Origin: DATKPC01 sp035524275
Lineage (GTDB): Bacteria; Pseudomonadota; Gammaproteobacteria; Burkholderiales; Burkholderiaceae_F
Direction: 5' to 3'
Assembly (NCBI GenBank): GCA_035524275.1
Contig: DATKPC010000078.1
Location: 10,232-74,231, forward strand
Length of the DNA: 64,000 bases
Shown: one piece after another, positions 34,383 through 42,898 of the stretch
Layout of the letters: each line of letters begins with the position of its first letter
Position numbering within the stretch: the stretch's first letter is position 1
Position numbers and translations under genes: made by a program
The notes under the pieces: model-generated
What the model saw: the letters and a program-made list of their open reading frames with translations, nothing else
Told to the model about the DNA's origin: nothing
The model's database searches: none

Positions 34383-35840
34383 ATGCGAATCCGCCACCTC
34401 ATCGATGGCAAGCCGACCGATAGCCGCGAGCATTTCGAGACGGTCAACCCGGCGACGCAGGAGGTGCTGGCCGAGGTGGCGTCCGGCGGCGCCGAGGAGA
34501 TCCGCGCGGCGGTCGCTGCCGCGAAGTCTGCCTTTCCGAAGTGGGCCGCGATGCCGGCGACCGATCGCGCGAAGATGATGGTCCGACTCGGCGACCTCGT
34601 CGCGAAGCATGTCGACGACCTCTCGGCGATCGAGACGCGCGACACCGGCCAGGTGATCGCGCAGACCCGAAAACAGTTGGTTCCGCGCGCGGCCGACAAC
34701 TTCTACTATTTCGCGGAGATGTGCACGCGCGTGGACGGCCACACCTACCCCACGCCGACGCACCTCAACTACACGCTGTTCCACCCGGTCGGCGTCTGCG
34801 CGCTGATCAGTCCATGGAACGTCCCGTTCATGACCGGGACCTGGAAGATCGCGCCGTGCCTCGCTTTCGGCAATACGGCCGTGCTGAAGATGAGCGAGCT
34901 CTCGCCGATGAGCATCGCGCGCTTCGGCGAGTTGGCGACCGAAGCCGGCCTGCCGCCGGGCGTCCTCAATATCGTGCACGGCTACGGCCCGGCCGCGGGC
35001 GAACCGCTGTGCCAGCATCCCGATGTCCGCGCGATCTCCTTTACCGGCAGCACGGCAACCGGCGACCGGATCGTCCGCCAGGCCGGCCTCAAGAAATTCA
35101 GCATGGAGCTCGGCGGCAAGAGCCCGTTCGTGATCTTCGAGGACGCGGACCCGGATCGCGCGCTCGACGCGGCCGTGTTCATGATCTTCAGCAACAACGG
35201 CGAACGTTGCACCGCAGGAAGCCGGATCCTTGTCCAGCGCGGCATCTATGCGGACTTCGCGCGGCGCTTCGCCGAGCGAGCCGCGCGCCTCCGCGTCGGC
35301 GACCCGATGGACGAGCGCACGACGATCGGCCCGATGATCAGCCAGGGGCACCTCGCCAAGGTCCGCCGCTATATCGAACTCGGGCCGCAGGAGGGGGCCG
35401 AGCTGCTCGTGGGCGGCGTCGAAGCCCCGGATCTGCCCGATGCGCTGCGCGGGGGGAATTTCGTGCGACCGACCGTGTTCGCCGGCGTCAGGAACTCGAT
35501 GCGCATCGCGCAGGACGAAATCTTCGGTCCCGTCGCCTGCCTCATCCCGTTTGACGACGAGGCCGACGCCATCGCGCAGGCAAACGCCACGCCCTACGGC
35601 CTTTCGAGCTACGTGTTCACCGAAAACCTCGGGCGTGCCATGCGGGTGGCCGCGGCGATCGAAGCCGGCATGTGCTTCGTCAACAGCCAGAACGTCCGCG
35701 ACCTGCGCCAGCCCTTCGGCGGCACGAAGGCCAGCGGAACCGGGCGCGAGGGCGGCACCTGGAGCTACGAGGTCTTCCTCGAACCGAAGAACGTCTGCGC
35801 AAGCCTCGGCTCGCACCCCATTCCGCGCTGGGGCGCCTGA
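34383..35840 (+). CDS. hpaE: 5-Carboxymethyl-2-hydroxymuconate semialdehyde dehydrogenase
   Basis: 485 residues. I take ATG 34383 because GAGAGG (34371-34376) is six bases upstream; the ATG at 34377 abuts that site. Aldehyde dehydrogenase with catalytic Cys in NNGERCTAGSR, Glu in MELGGKSPF, the NAD segment FTGSTATGDRIV and SPWNVPFMTGTWK. It oxidises the ring-cleavage semialdehyde of homoprotocatechuate to the 5-carboxymethyl-2-hydroxymuconate form. First gene of hpaE-G1-G2-H-I, downstream of the candidate HpaR operator. Confidence 0.93.
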   Translation: MRIRHLIDGKPTDSREHFETVNPATQEVLAEVASGGAEEIRAAVAAAKSAFPKWAAMPATDRAKMMVRLGDLVAKHVDDLSAIETRDTGQVIAQTRKQLVPRAADNFYYFAEMCTRVDGHTYPTPTHLNYTLFHPVGVCALISPWNVPFMTGTWKIAPCLAFGNTAVLKMSELSPMSIARFGELATEAGLPPGVLNIVHGYGPAAGEPLCQHPDVRAISFTGSTATGDRIVRQAGLKKFSMELGGKSPFVIFEDADPDRALDAAVFMIFSNNGERCTAGSRILVQRGIYADFARRFAERAARLRVGDPMDERTTIGPMISQGHLAKVRRYIELGPQEGAELLVGGVEAPDLPDALRGGNFVRPTVFAGVRNSMRIAQDEIFGPVACLIPFDDEADAIAQANATPYGLSSYVFTENLGRAMRVAAAIEAGMCFVNSQNVRDLRQPFGGTKASGTGREGGTWSYEVFLEPKNVCASLGSHPIPRWGA

Positions 35841-35843
35841 AGC

Positions 35844-36527
35844 ATGGACTTCGCGCTACCGGTGCCGCCCTATCGCCTGTCGGGCGTCGTCTATGCCACG
35901 CTCCTGAATGACCCGGCACAAGTCCGCGACCTGGGAGACCGCGCGTACGAGGCGCCCTACAAGGAGCCTCCCGTCGCGCCGGTGCTGGGGCTGAAGCCGA
36001 GGAATACGATCGTCAGCAACGACGCGGCAATCGTCGTTCCGCCGGGCGTCGAGCATCTCGCGATGGGCCCGAGCCTCGGGATCGTGATCGGGAGGCCCGC
36101 CTGCCGCGTCGCGGCTGCGGAGGCCCGCGACGTCATCGCCGGCTTCGTCGTCGTGAACGACATCAGCATTCCGGTGCCATCGCACTACCGCCCCGCGGTA
36201 CGCTTTCGGGCGCGCGACGGGTTCTGCCCGATCAGCAGCGACTTCGCCACCTGGGACGCGCTCCCGGGTCCGCCGGACTCGCTTCGCGTCGCCGTGCAGA
36301 TCGACGGTCACCTCGTGCATGCGGGGTCGACGTCCGGTCGCACCCGGGGCGTCTGCAAACTGCTTGCCGACGTGACCGAGTTCATGACGCTGCAGCCGGG
36401 CGACGTGCTCCTGCTCGGCGGCCCTGCAGCGGCGCCAGTGGCCGGTCCGGGGTCCCACGTCCGCATCGAGATCGAGGGCGTGGGGGCGCTGCAGAATCGG
36501 TACGTCGCCGCGGAGGCGACGGCATGA
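35844..36527 (+). CDS. hpaG1: HpaG1, N-terminal-type subunit of the isomerase/decarboxylase
   Basis: 227 residues of the fumarylacetoacetate-hydrolase fold. Landmarks: LLNDP...LGLKPRNTIVSND, LGIVIGRPACRV and FVVVNDISIPV, with KLLADVTEFMTLQPGDVLLLGG. In E. coli, HpaG is one protein with two such domains; here they are two genes. The pair catalyses decarboxylation and isomerisation of 5-oxo-pent-3-ene-1,2,5-tricarboxylate. It begins 3 bases after hpaE and overlaps hpaG2 by 4 bases. Confidence 0.9.
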   Translation: MDFALPVPPYRLSGVVYATLLNDPAQVRDLGDRAYEAPYKEPPVAPVLGLKPRNTIVSNDAAIVVPPGVEHLAMGPSLGIVIGRPACRVAAAEARDVIAGFVVVNDISIPVPSHYRPAVRFRARDGFCPISSDFATWDALPGPPDSLRVAVQIDGHLVHAGSTSGRTRGVCKLLADVTEFMTLQPGDVLLLGGPAAAPVAGPGSHVRIEIEGVGALQNRYVAAEATA

Positions 36528-37312
36528 AGACCGCTCGCGTGGCCTACAGCGGCGCGATCCACGCGGCACAACCGACCGACGACGGTCGGCTGCGACTGCC
36601 GGACGGTCGCGTCGTCGAGGAACATGCGGTGGTCTGGCTGCCGCCCGTGGACGCCGGCACGATCGTGGCTTTGGGCTTGAACTACGCCGACCACGTCAAG
36701 GAGCTTTCCAGGGAACTCGTCGTCGCCCCCAATGACGAGCCGCTGGTGTTCCTCAAGGGTCCCGGTACGCTGCTGGGCCATCGTGGCGCCACGCGTCGTC
36801 CGGCCGGGCTGGCGTTCATGCATTACGAATGCGAGCTCGCCGTCGTCATCGGCCGCACGGCGCGACACGTGAAACGGTCGAACGCCATGGAGCACGTCGC
36901 CGGCTACGCGGTGTGCAACGACTATGCGTTTCGGGACTACCTGGAAAACTGGTACCGGCCGAACCTTCGCGTCAAGAACCGCGACGGCGCGACGGTGCTG
37001 GGTCCATGGCTCGTCGATGCTGCCGACGTGCCGCGCCCGCACGCCCTCGGGCTGCGGACCTACGTCAATGGCCAGCTGACGCAGCAGGGCAACACCGCGG
37101 ACATGATCCACGACATCCCGGCATTGATCGCATACCTCAGCGCATTCATGACGCTGTCGGCGGGCGACGTGATCCTGACCGGGACGCCGGAGGGCGTCGT
37201 CAACGTCAACGTCGGCGACGAGGTCGCGACCGAGATCGACGGCATCGGCCGCCTGGTCAATACGATCGTCGGCGACGAGGCGTTCGGAAGGGCCCGCCAA
37301 CCCGATGCCTGA
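36524..37312 (+). CDS. hpaG2: HpaG2, C-terminal-type subunit of the isomerase/decarboxylase
   Basis: 262 residues, fumarylacetoacetate-hydrolase fold. Metal-binding core: GLNYADHVKE, MHYECELAVVIG (Glu-x-Glu ligands), VAGYAVCNDYAFRD, and GDVILTGTPEGV. It starts with an ATGA overlap of hpaG1, so the two subunits are made in step. It carries the more complete catalytic metal site of the two. Confidence 0.92.
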   Translation: MKTARVAYSGAIHAAQPTDDGRLRLPDGRVVEEHAVVWLPPVDAGTIVALGLNYADHVKELSRELVVAPNDEPLVFLKGPGTLLGHRGATRRPAGLAFMHYECELAVVIGRTARHVKRSNAMEHVAGYAVCNDYAFRDYLENWYRPNLRVKNRDGATVLGPWLVDAADVPRPHALGLRTYVNGQLTQQGNTADMIHDIPALIAYLSAFMTLSAGDVILTGTPEGVVNVNVGDEVATEIDGIGRLVNTIVGDEAFGRARQPDA

Positions 37313-37330
37313 CCGTCAAGGACGAACCGG

Positions 37331-38134
37331 ATGCTGACGACCGATGTCATCGAGGGCCTCGCACGCGAGCTCTACGAGGCCCGCAAGACGCGGACGCCGC
37401 TGCGGCACTTTTCCCGCCGGCATCCGCAGATGACGATCGCCGACGGCTACGCGATCCAGCGCGAATGGGTGCGCCGCGAGCTGGCCGACGGTCGCCGCAT
37501 CCTCGGGCGAAAGATCGGCCTGACCTCGCGCGCGATGCAGCAGGCGAGCCAGATCGACGAGCCGGACTACGCCCCGTTGATGGACGACATGTTCTTCGAA
37601 AGCGGCGGCGATGTGCCCTACGAGCGCTTCATCGCGCCCCGCGTCGAGGTCGAGCTGGCCTTCATCCTGAACACGCCGCTGCGCGGGCCCGGCGTCACGC
37701 TTTTCGACGTGCTCGCGGCAACCGAGTTCGTGACGCCGGCGGTCGAGATCATCGACGCGAGAATCGAGCAGTTCGATCGCGAGACGCGGGCGATGCGGAA
37801 AGTCGTCGACACGATCAGCGACTTCGCGGCCAACGCCGGCATCGTGCCGGGCGGCAGCCCCGCCCGGCCCGACCGGGTCGACCTCCGCTGGGTCGGCGCG
37901 ATGCTCCACCGCAACGGCGTCATCGAGGAGACCGGGCTGGCCGCCGGCGTGTTGAATCATCCCGCGAAGGGCGTCGCCTGGCTGGCGAACCGGATCGCAC
38001 CCTACGACGAACAGCTCAACGCAGGCGACATCGTTCTTGCCGGCTCGTTCACGCGTCCGGTCGGCGCCGAAAAGGGCGACACGTTCCATGTCGATTACGG
38101 GCCGCTGGGCAGCATCTCGTTTCGTTTCACATAG
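37331..38134 (+). CDS. hpaH: 2-Oxo-hept-3-ene-1,7-dioate hydratase
   Basis: 267 residues of the hydratase/decarboxylase family (MhpD/HpaH). Landmarks: TIADGYAIQREWVRREL, LGRKIGLTSRAMQ, PRVEVELAFIL (metal-site Glu pair) and AGDIVLAGSFTRPVGAEKGD. It adds water to 2-oxohept-3-enedioate, giving the substrate of HpaI. AAGGA lies nine bases before ATG 37331. Confidence 0.93.
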   Translation: MLTTDVIEGLARELYEARKTRTPLRHFSRRHPQMTIADGYAIQREWVRRELADGRRILGRKIGLTSRAMQQASQIDEPDYAPLMDDMFFESGGDVPYERFIAPRVEVELAFILNTPLRGPGVTLFDVLAATEFVTPAVEIIDARIEQFDRETRAMRKVVDTISDFAANAGIVPGGSPARPDRVDLRWVGAMLHRNGVIEETGLAAGVLNHPAKGVAWLANRIAPYDEQLNAGDIVLAGSFTRPVGAEKGDTFHVDYGPLGSISFRFT

Positions 38135-38143
38135 AATCTCCAC

Positions 38144-38914
38144 ATGGACCTGCCGATCAACCGGTTCCGCCGGGAACTGCGCTCGGGACGCTGCCTGTAC
38201 GGCATCTGGGCCGGCCTCGCCGATGCCTACGCCGCGGAACTGCTCGCCAGCATCGGCTATGACTGGCTCGTGATCGACGCCGAGCACGCCCCGAACGACC
38301 TGCGGAGCGTTCTCGCGCAATTGCAGTCGGTCGCCGCCTATTCGACCGAAGCCGTCGTTCGGCTGCCGGTTGGCGACCCGGTCCTGATCAAGCAACTCCT
38401 CGACGCCGGGGCGCTTACGCTGCTGGTCCCGATGATCGAGAGCGCCGCGCAGGCCAAACAGGTCGTCGCCGCGACCCGCTATCCCCCGGCAGGTTTTCGC
38501 GGCGTCGGCAGCGCATTGGCGCGCTCGTCGCGCTGGAACCAGGTCGGCGCGTACCTGCAACGTGCGTCCGAGGAGATCTGCGTCCTTGTCCAGGTCGAGT
38601 CGGCCCCCGGGCTCGGCGAGGTCGCATCGATTGCCGCTGTCGACGGGGTCGACGGCGTGTTCTTCGGCCCGGCAGACCTCTCCGCGTCGATGGGCCTCCT
38701 GGGGCATCCCGGACACGAAGCGGTCCAGGCCGCGATCCGGTCCGGTATCGCGATCACTCGCGCTGCCGGAAAAGCGGCCGGCGTGCTCGCCACCGACCTG
38801 CAACTCGCGAAGACCTATCGCGACGCCGGCGCCAATTTCGTGGCGATCGCTGTCGACGCGACGCTCCTGGTGAGCGCGGCGAAGGTACAGCTCCTCGCCG
38901 CAAGGCAAAGCTAG
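38144..38914 (+). CDS. hpaI: 4-Hydroxy-2-oxoheptane-1,7-dioate aldolase
   Basis: 256 residues, HpcH/HpaI aldolase. Landmarks: GIWAGLADAYAAELLASIGYDWLVIDAEHAPND, LVPMIESAAQAK, GFRGVGSALARSSRW, VQVESAPGL and GVFFGPADLSASMG. It splits 4-hydroxy-2-oxoheptanedioate to pyruvate and succinate semialdehyde. It is the last gene of the plus-strand hpa operon, 9 bases after hpaH, and a clear paralogue of garL. Confidence 0.93.
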   Translation: MDLPINRFRRELRSGRCLYGIWAGLADAYAAELLASIGYDWLVIDAEHAPNDLRSVLAQLQSVAAYSTEAVVRLPVGDPVLIKQLLDAGALTLLVPMIESAAQAKQVVAATRYPPAGFRGVGSALARSSRWNQVGAYLQRASEEICVLVQVESAPGLGEVASIAAVDGVDGVFFGPADLSASMGLLGHPGHEAVQAAIRSGIAITRAAGKAAGVLATDLQLAKTYRDAGANFVAIAVDATLLVSAAKVQLLAARQS

Positions 38915-39035
38915 ACATCACGGTCGCCCGCGAAGGCGGGGATGGCCGCACTCCAGCATCGTAGGTTGCACCCGAGCGAAAACCCAACCGCGGGGTAAGA
39001 CAACATGGCCCCGGCCGGAGGTGACAGCGATCATC

Positions 39036-39068
39036 CGCCCCTCACCCCGCTCCCGCGGGCGAGGGGAG
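39036..39068 (-). repeat. Dispersed hairpin-forming repeat, copy C
   Basis: On the minus strand it reads CTCCCCTCGCCCGCGGGAGC then GGGGTGAGGGG, the same plan as copy B at 28984-29025. It sits between the convergent hpaI and hpaF genes. Just before it, 38958-38993, is another common-looking intergenic stretch, GTAGGTTGCACCCGAGCGAA followed by AACCCAACC. Confidence 0.55.
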
Positions 39069-39111
39069 TCAGATGCCGCGCAGGCTCCCAGTCGCGCCGG
39101 CCGCGATCCGT

Positions 39112-39549
39112 TCAGCCGCGGGCCTTGGAGAAGAGGGGGTGGAGCGTGCTGGTCTTCGAATCGAAGACTTCCTGGCCTTCGTCGACCTGCACCGTAAGAC
39201 CCATGAGCATGCGCTCCATGGCGGGCGACATGCAGGCCTTGGCCGCCGACGTGATCGCTTCGCCGGCCCGGCGCTTCACCTCGTCCGAACGACCGCGCCC
39301 CATCCGCAGGTTCACGTACATGAAGCCGTAGTCGCCATTTCCGCCGGCCGCGCGACCCGCCTCGCCGCCATCGGCGATCGCAGCGTGCGCGGCAGGATAG
39401 GCAAGAACGCGAATTCCGCCCGGCGGGAATACGGCTGCCCCCTGCTCGTCCGTCACCGTCAACATCGCATCGGCAATCCGGCGGCACAGCAGCGCGACGT
39501 CGGCTTCCTGCTCGAGGTTGCCGGAATAGAGGATGACCACGTGCGGCAT
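39112..39549 (-). CDS. hpaF: 5-Carboxymethyl-2-hydroxymuconate delta-isomerase
   Basis: 145 residues from ATG 39547-39549. Tautomerase fold: after Met removal the catalytic Pro1 starts PHVVILYSGNLEQEADVALL, followed by FMYVNLRMGRGRSDEVKRRAGEAI and the family end TLHPLFSKARG. It is about 20 residues longer than the E. coli protein, mostly in the middle. It isomerises 5-carboxymethyl-2-hydroxymuconate. It lies 23 bases after hpaD, likely in one transcript. Confidence 0.88.
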   Translation of the reverse strand: MPHVVILYSGNLEQEADVALLCRRIADAMLTVTDEQGAAVFPPGGIRVLAYPAAHAAIADGGEAGRAAGGNGDYGFMYVNLRMGRGRSDEVKRRAGEAITSAAKACMSPAMERMLMGLTVQVDEGQEVFDSKTSTLHPLFSKARG

Positions 39550-39572
39550 CGGCGTGCGTACGTCGCAGGGCT

Positions 39573-40496
39573 TCAGAGGCGCCCGGTCGCGCCCGCTGCA
39601 CGGCCGCCCGATGCGACCGGCCTCGGAACCGCCGCGCCGCTCTGCGGGGTGACGGGAAAAATTGCATTGACCTGGCCGGTGCCGGACGCGCCGAAATACG
39701 GCGTGATGATTTCCGCACATCCGTCGTAGTCGGACCAACCCAGGGCGCCGAGCAGCATCGCCGTATCGTGCATGAATCCCTCGCCGTGGCCCTTCGCGGC
39801 GTATTCCGGCAACATGCCGCAGAACGTCTTCCAGTCGCCGCGCTTCCAGATCTCGATGACGTCGCGGTCCAGCGTTTCCAGGAACGGGCTCCAGATCTTG
39901 AACGCATACTCCGGCGCCAGCCCGTTCTGCGCAAAGCGATGGCTGAGCGACCCGCTCGCGAAGAACGCGACGGTACCCTCGTAGTGTTGTTCAACCGCCC
40001 GCCGCATCGCCCATCCGAGGCGCGCGCTGTCGTCCAGGTAGTGAACCGTACACAGCGCGGAGACGGAAATCACCTTGAAATGCCGATCCGCGTTCATGTA
40101 GCGCATCGGAACGAGCGTCCCGTACTCCGGATCGAGCGTCGTGGCGTCGTGGGCCATCACGTCGACGCCCTCGCTACGGCACTCGGCGGCAAGCATGCGC
40201 CCGAGGTCCGGGTTTCCGTCGAACTCGAACGCCATGTTCGAAATGAAGTGCGGAAGCTCGTTGCTGGTGTACAGCCCCTTGAAGCGCGGCGCGCAGTTGA
40301 CGTGGTAGGCGGCGTTCACGAGCCAGTGCGTGTCGAAGACGATGATCGTATCAACGCCGAGCGACCGACAGCGGCGCCCGATTTCGACGTGACCATCGAT
40401 CGCGTCCTGCCGCGTTCCTTTGCGCGCCCCCTCGAGTTCGCTCAGGTACATCGAAGGCACATGCGTGATCTTTGCCGCGAGAGCCAGCCTGCCCAT
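39573..40496 (-). CDS. hpaD: 3,4-Dihydroxyphenylacetate (homoprotocatechuate) 2,3-dioxygenase, LigB type
   Basis: 307 residues from ATG 40494-40496, with GGGAG eight bases upstream. Class III extradiol dioxygenase: MGRLALAAKITHVPSMYLSE holds the first metal-site His (THVPSMY), IIVFDTHWLVN the second, and the later TLDPEYGTLVPMRYM and FFASGSLSHRF are typical of HpaD. It opens the homoprotocatechuate ring with O2 and Fe(II). Divergent from hpaR across the palindrome at 40607-40624. Confidence 0.93.
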   Translation of the reverse strand: MGRLALAAKITHVPSMYLSELEGARKGTRQDAIDGHVEIGRRCRSLGVDTIIVFDTHWLVNAAYHVNCAPRFKGLYTSNELPHFISNMAFEFDGNPDLGRMLAAECRSEGVDVMAHDATTLDPEYGTLVPMRYMNADRHFKVISVSALCTVHYLDDSARLGWAMRRAVEQHYEGTVAFFASGSLSHRFAQNGLAPEYAFKIWSPFLETLDRDVIEIWKRGDWKTFCGMLPEYAAKGHGEGFMHDTAMLLGALGWSDYDGCAEIITPYFGASGTGQVNAIFPVTPQSGAAVPRPVASGGRAAGATGRL

Positions 40497-40606
40497 CCGA
40501 TGTTCTCCCGGCCGAATGCCGCGGCACGATCGCCACGCGCCCACCCGCCGTACGTCACGCCCCGACCTCCGCCGCGCAGGCCGCGCGTGGATCCGGCGCA
40601 CGGATA

Positions 40607-40624
40607 TTGTTAATATATTAACAA
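40607..40624. promoter_or_regulatory. Candidate HpaR operator (palindrome TTGTTAATATATTAACAA)
   Basis: A perfect 18-base palindrome 22 bases before hpaR and 111 bases before hpaD. It contains the 14-base core found before hpaE and the ACT gene. This fits autoregulation of hpaR and repression of hpaDF. Confidence 0.8.
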
Positions 40625-40645
40625 ACTAAGCGACGACTCCCGTCC

Positions 40646-41167
40646 ATGTCAAGTCATTCCGCCCACCGCGGCACCGAGCGAGGCCCCTTATCGACGAAGC
40701 CCTCGCGTGGGGTCGCGTTGCCCGACAACCTCCCGCTGCTTCTGCTGCAGGTTCGCGACCGCGTGCTGGCGCGTTTCCGACCCGTCCTGAATGCCCACGA
40801 GGTGACCGAGCAGCAATGGCGCATCATCCGCGCGCTGGCGGAGCGCGGACCGATGGAACCGCGCGAAATCGTCGCCGCCTGCTGCATCTCCGGTCCCAGC
40901 CTGGCTGGTGTCCTCGTCCGGATGCAGGAACTCGGCCTGGTGACGCGGGAACGCCTCGAGAACGACCAGAGGAGGCTGCGGATATCGCCCAGCGCGAAGG
41001 GGCGCGCGCTCGTGAACCGGATGATTCCGCACATCGCCGCCATCTACATGGCGCTCGAAGGCGAGTTGGGGGAGGACATCCTGCTGCGCCTGCGCGAGGC
41101 GCTGCGCGACACCTTGACCGGGATGGACGCCGACACTCTTGCGGCTCGCGCGGCAGCGGACGACTAG
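40646..41167 (+). CDS. hpaR: MarR-family repressor of the homoprotocatechuate cluster
   Basis: 173 residues. MarR winged helix: LPLLLLQVRDRVLARFRPVLNAHEVTEQQWRIIRALAERGPMEPREIVAACCISGPSLAGVLVRMQELGLVTRE, with the wing NDQRRLRISPSAKG. This matches HpaR of enteric bacteria. The N-terminus has about 20 extra residues. It is expected to repress hpaDF and hpaEGHI until the substrate binds. It converges on the PLP dehydratase. Confidence 0.93.
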   Translation: MSSHSAHRGTERGPLSTKPSRGVALPDNLPLLLLQVRDRVLARFRPVLNAHEVTEQQWRIIRALAERGPMEPREIVAACCISGPSLAGVLVRMQELGLVTRERLENDQRRLRISPSAKGRALVNRMIPHIAAIYMALEGELGEDILLRLREALRDTLTGMDADTLAARAAADD

Positions 41168-41207
41168 CCGGCTGCCGGGACCCGTCGCGCAGGCGACCGA
41201 AGGCCGG

Positions 41208-42167
41208 TCAGCCCAGCAGCCCGCAGAAGCGCGCCAGGTCCACGTTGCCGCCGCTCAGGAGCACGCCGACGCGCCGGCCCGCGAGTTCCCCTTTCATCCC
41301 GCACGCCCCCGCGAAGCCGAGGCATCCGGTGGGTTCGACAACCAGCTTCATCCTCGTGGCGAGGAAGCGCATCGCCTCGACCAGTTGTGCGTCCGTCGCC
41401 GTCAGGACGTCGGTCACGTCGCGGCGGATGATCGGAAAGGTCAGGTTGCCGAGATGTTGCGTCTGCGCCCCGTCCGCGATCGTCTTCGGCGTCTCGATGT
41501 GCACGATCGATCCGCCACGAAACGAGCGCTGCCCATCGTCGCCGGCCGCGGGCTCAACGCCGTAGACCCTGCAGGCAGGCGACAAGGCGCGCGCGGCAAG
41601 CGCGCTTCCCGCCAGCAGGCCGCCGCCGCCGAGCGGCACGAACAACGCATCGAGCGGGCCGACGTCGCCGAACAACTCGCGCGCCGCCGTCCCCTGCCCG
41701 GCAATCACGTCCGGATGGTCGAACGGCGGCACCAGGGTCAAGCCGTCGCGCTCCGCCAGGTCGCGGCCGATCTTCTCGCGGTCCTCGGCGTAGCGGTCAT
41801 AGACGACGACGCGGCCCCCATAGCCCTTCGTCGCCTCGACCTTGATCGCGGGTGCATCGTGCGGCATCACGATCGTGGCCGGGATGCCGAGGAGGCGGGC
41901 CGACAGCGCGATTGCCTGCGCGTGGTTCCCGGAGGAGAACGCGACGACCCCGGCCCGGCGCTGCTCCGGCCCGAGGCGCGCGAGCGCATTGAAGGCGCCG
42001 CGAAACTTGAAGGCGCCCATCCGCTGCAGGTTTTCGCACTTGAAGAAGACCTCGGCGCCCAGCGCGTCATTGACGGTGCGCGACGTCATCACGGGCGTCG
42101 CGTTGGCATGGCCCTGGATCCGGGCTGCCGCCGCGACGACGTCGGCAAAGGTGGGCAAGCTATCCAT
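41208..42167 (-). CDS. PLP-dependent threonine/serine dehydratase-like enzyme (serine racemase type)
   Basis: 319 residues from ATG 42165-42167. Fold-type II PLP enzyme: Schiff-base Lys in RMGAFKFRGAFN, PLP-phosphate loop GGGGLLAGSA, AFSSGNHAQAIALSA and C-terminal LLSGGNVDL. The lack of a regulatory ACT domain and the small size fit threonine dehydratase (catabolic type), serine racemase or threo-3-hydroxyaspartate dehydratase. I cannot choose between them. Divergent from osmC across an AT-rich gap. Confidence 0.9.
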   Translation of the reverse strand: MDSLPTFADVVAAAARIQGHANATPVMTSRTVNDALGAEVFFKCENLQRMGAFKFRGAFNALARLGPEQRRAGVVAFSSGNHAQAIALSARLLGIPATIVMPHDAPAIKVEATKGYGGRVVVYDRYAEDREKIGRDLAERDGLTLVPPFDHPDVIAGQGTAARELFGDVGPLDALFVPLGGGGLLAGSALAARALSPACRVYGVEPAAGDDGQRSFRGGSIVHIETPKTIADGAQTQHLGNLTFPIIRRDVTDVLTATDAQLVEAMRFLATRMKLVVEPTGCLGFAGACGMKGELAGRRVGVLLSGGNVDLARFCGLLG

Positions 42168-42441
42168 TGAATTTCCGCGGCAGGTGAATGGCGATTGACC
42201 ACGCCTGGGATGGCCGGCCAACCCTGGCGTGGCCAGGCCACAGGATCATCGCATGTCGCGACCCGGATATCTGCTCAAGTGTCGAACGACGTGTACGACA
42301 CCGCCTTCGGACCCTGGTGCCGCCTGTGGACACGACGGCCATTTCATTCTAATATAACTAATTATTTATATTGCTTCCGCGACGCACATCCCGGACACCG
42401 TTCGGACCAGCGAGGCGGAATCGGCCTGGGGAGAACCGAGC

Positions 42442-42879
42442 ATGCAACCCTACCCGCATCGGTATGCCGTCAACGCGACCGGAGCCGCCGCCGGCCACGT
42501 GGTCGTCGCGTGCGAAGGCGTTTGCGATATGGAAACGGCGCCGCCGGCCGAATTCGACGGCCCCGGGGATCGATGGTCCCCGGAAACGCTGCTTTGCGCC
42601 GCGGTCGCCGACTGTACGATCCTGTCGTTCCGCGCCATCGCACGCGCCTCGCGCTTCGAATGGCTTCAGATCCAATGCCGTACGGAAGGCACGCTTGATC
42701 GCGTCGATGGCAAGGCACGCTTCGTCGGGTTCGCGAGCCACGTCCAGTTGACGGTTCCTGCGGGCGCCGATGCGGCACGCGCCCGCCAACTCGTCGAGAA
42801 GGCCGAGCACGGCTGCCTGATTTCGAACTCGCTGATCGCCGAACGAACCTTGTCGGTCGACGTGCAGTTTCGGTCGTGA
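42442..42879 (+). CDS. OsmC-family protein
   Basis: 145 residues. The two peroxidatic cysteines of the OsmC/Ohr family are Cys58 (AAVADCTILSF) and Cys125 (AEHGCLISNS). OsmC proteins reduce organic hydroperoxides or bind small thiol-reactive ligands. The gene is followed 19 bases later by a DsrE-family gene. AT-rich promoter-like sequence (about 42344-42375) lies 66-97 bases upstream. Confidence 0.9.
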   Translation: MQPYPHRYAVNATGAAAGHVVVACEGVCDMETAPPAEFDGPGDRWSPETLLCAAVADCTILSFRAIARASRFEWLQIQCRTEGTLDRVDGKARFVGFASHVQLTVPAGADAARARQLVEKAEHGCLISNSLIAERTLSVDVQFRS

Positions 42880-42898
42880 AATTCAAAAGGACCCAACC

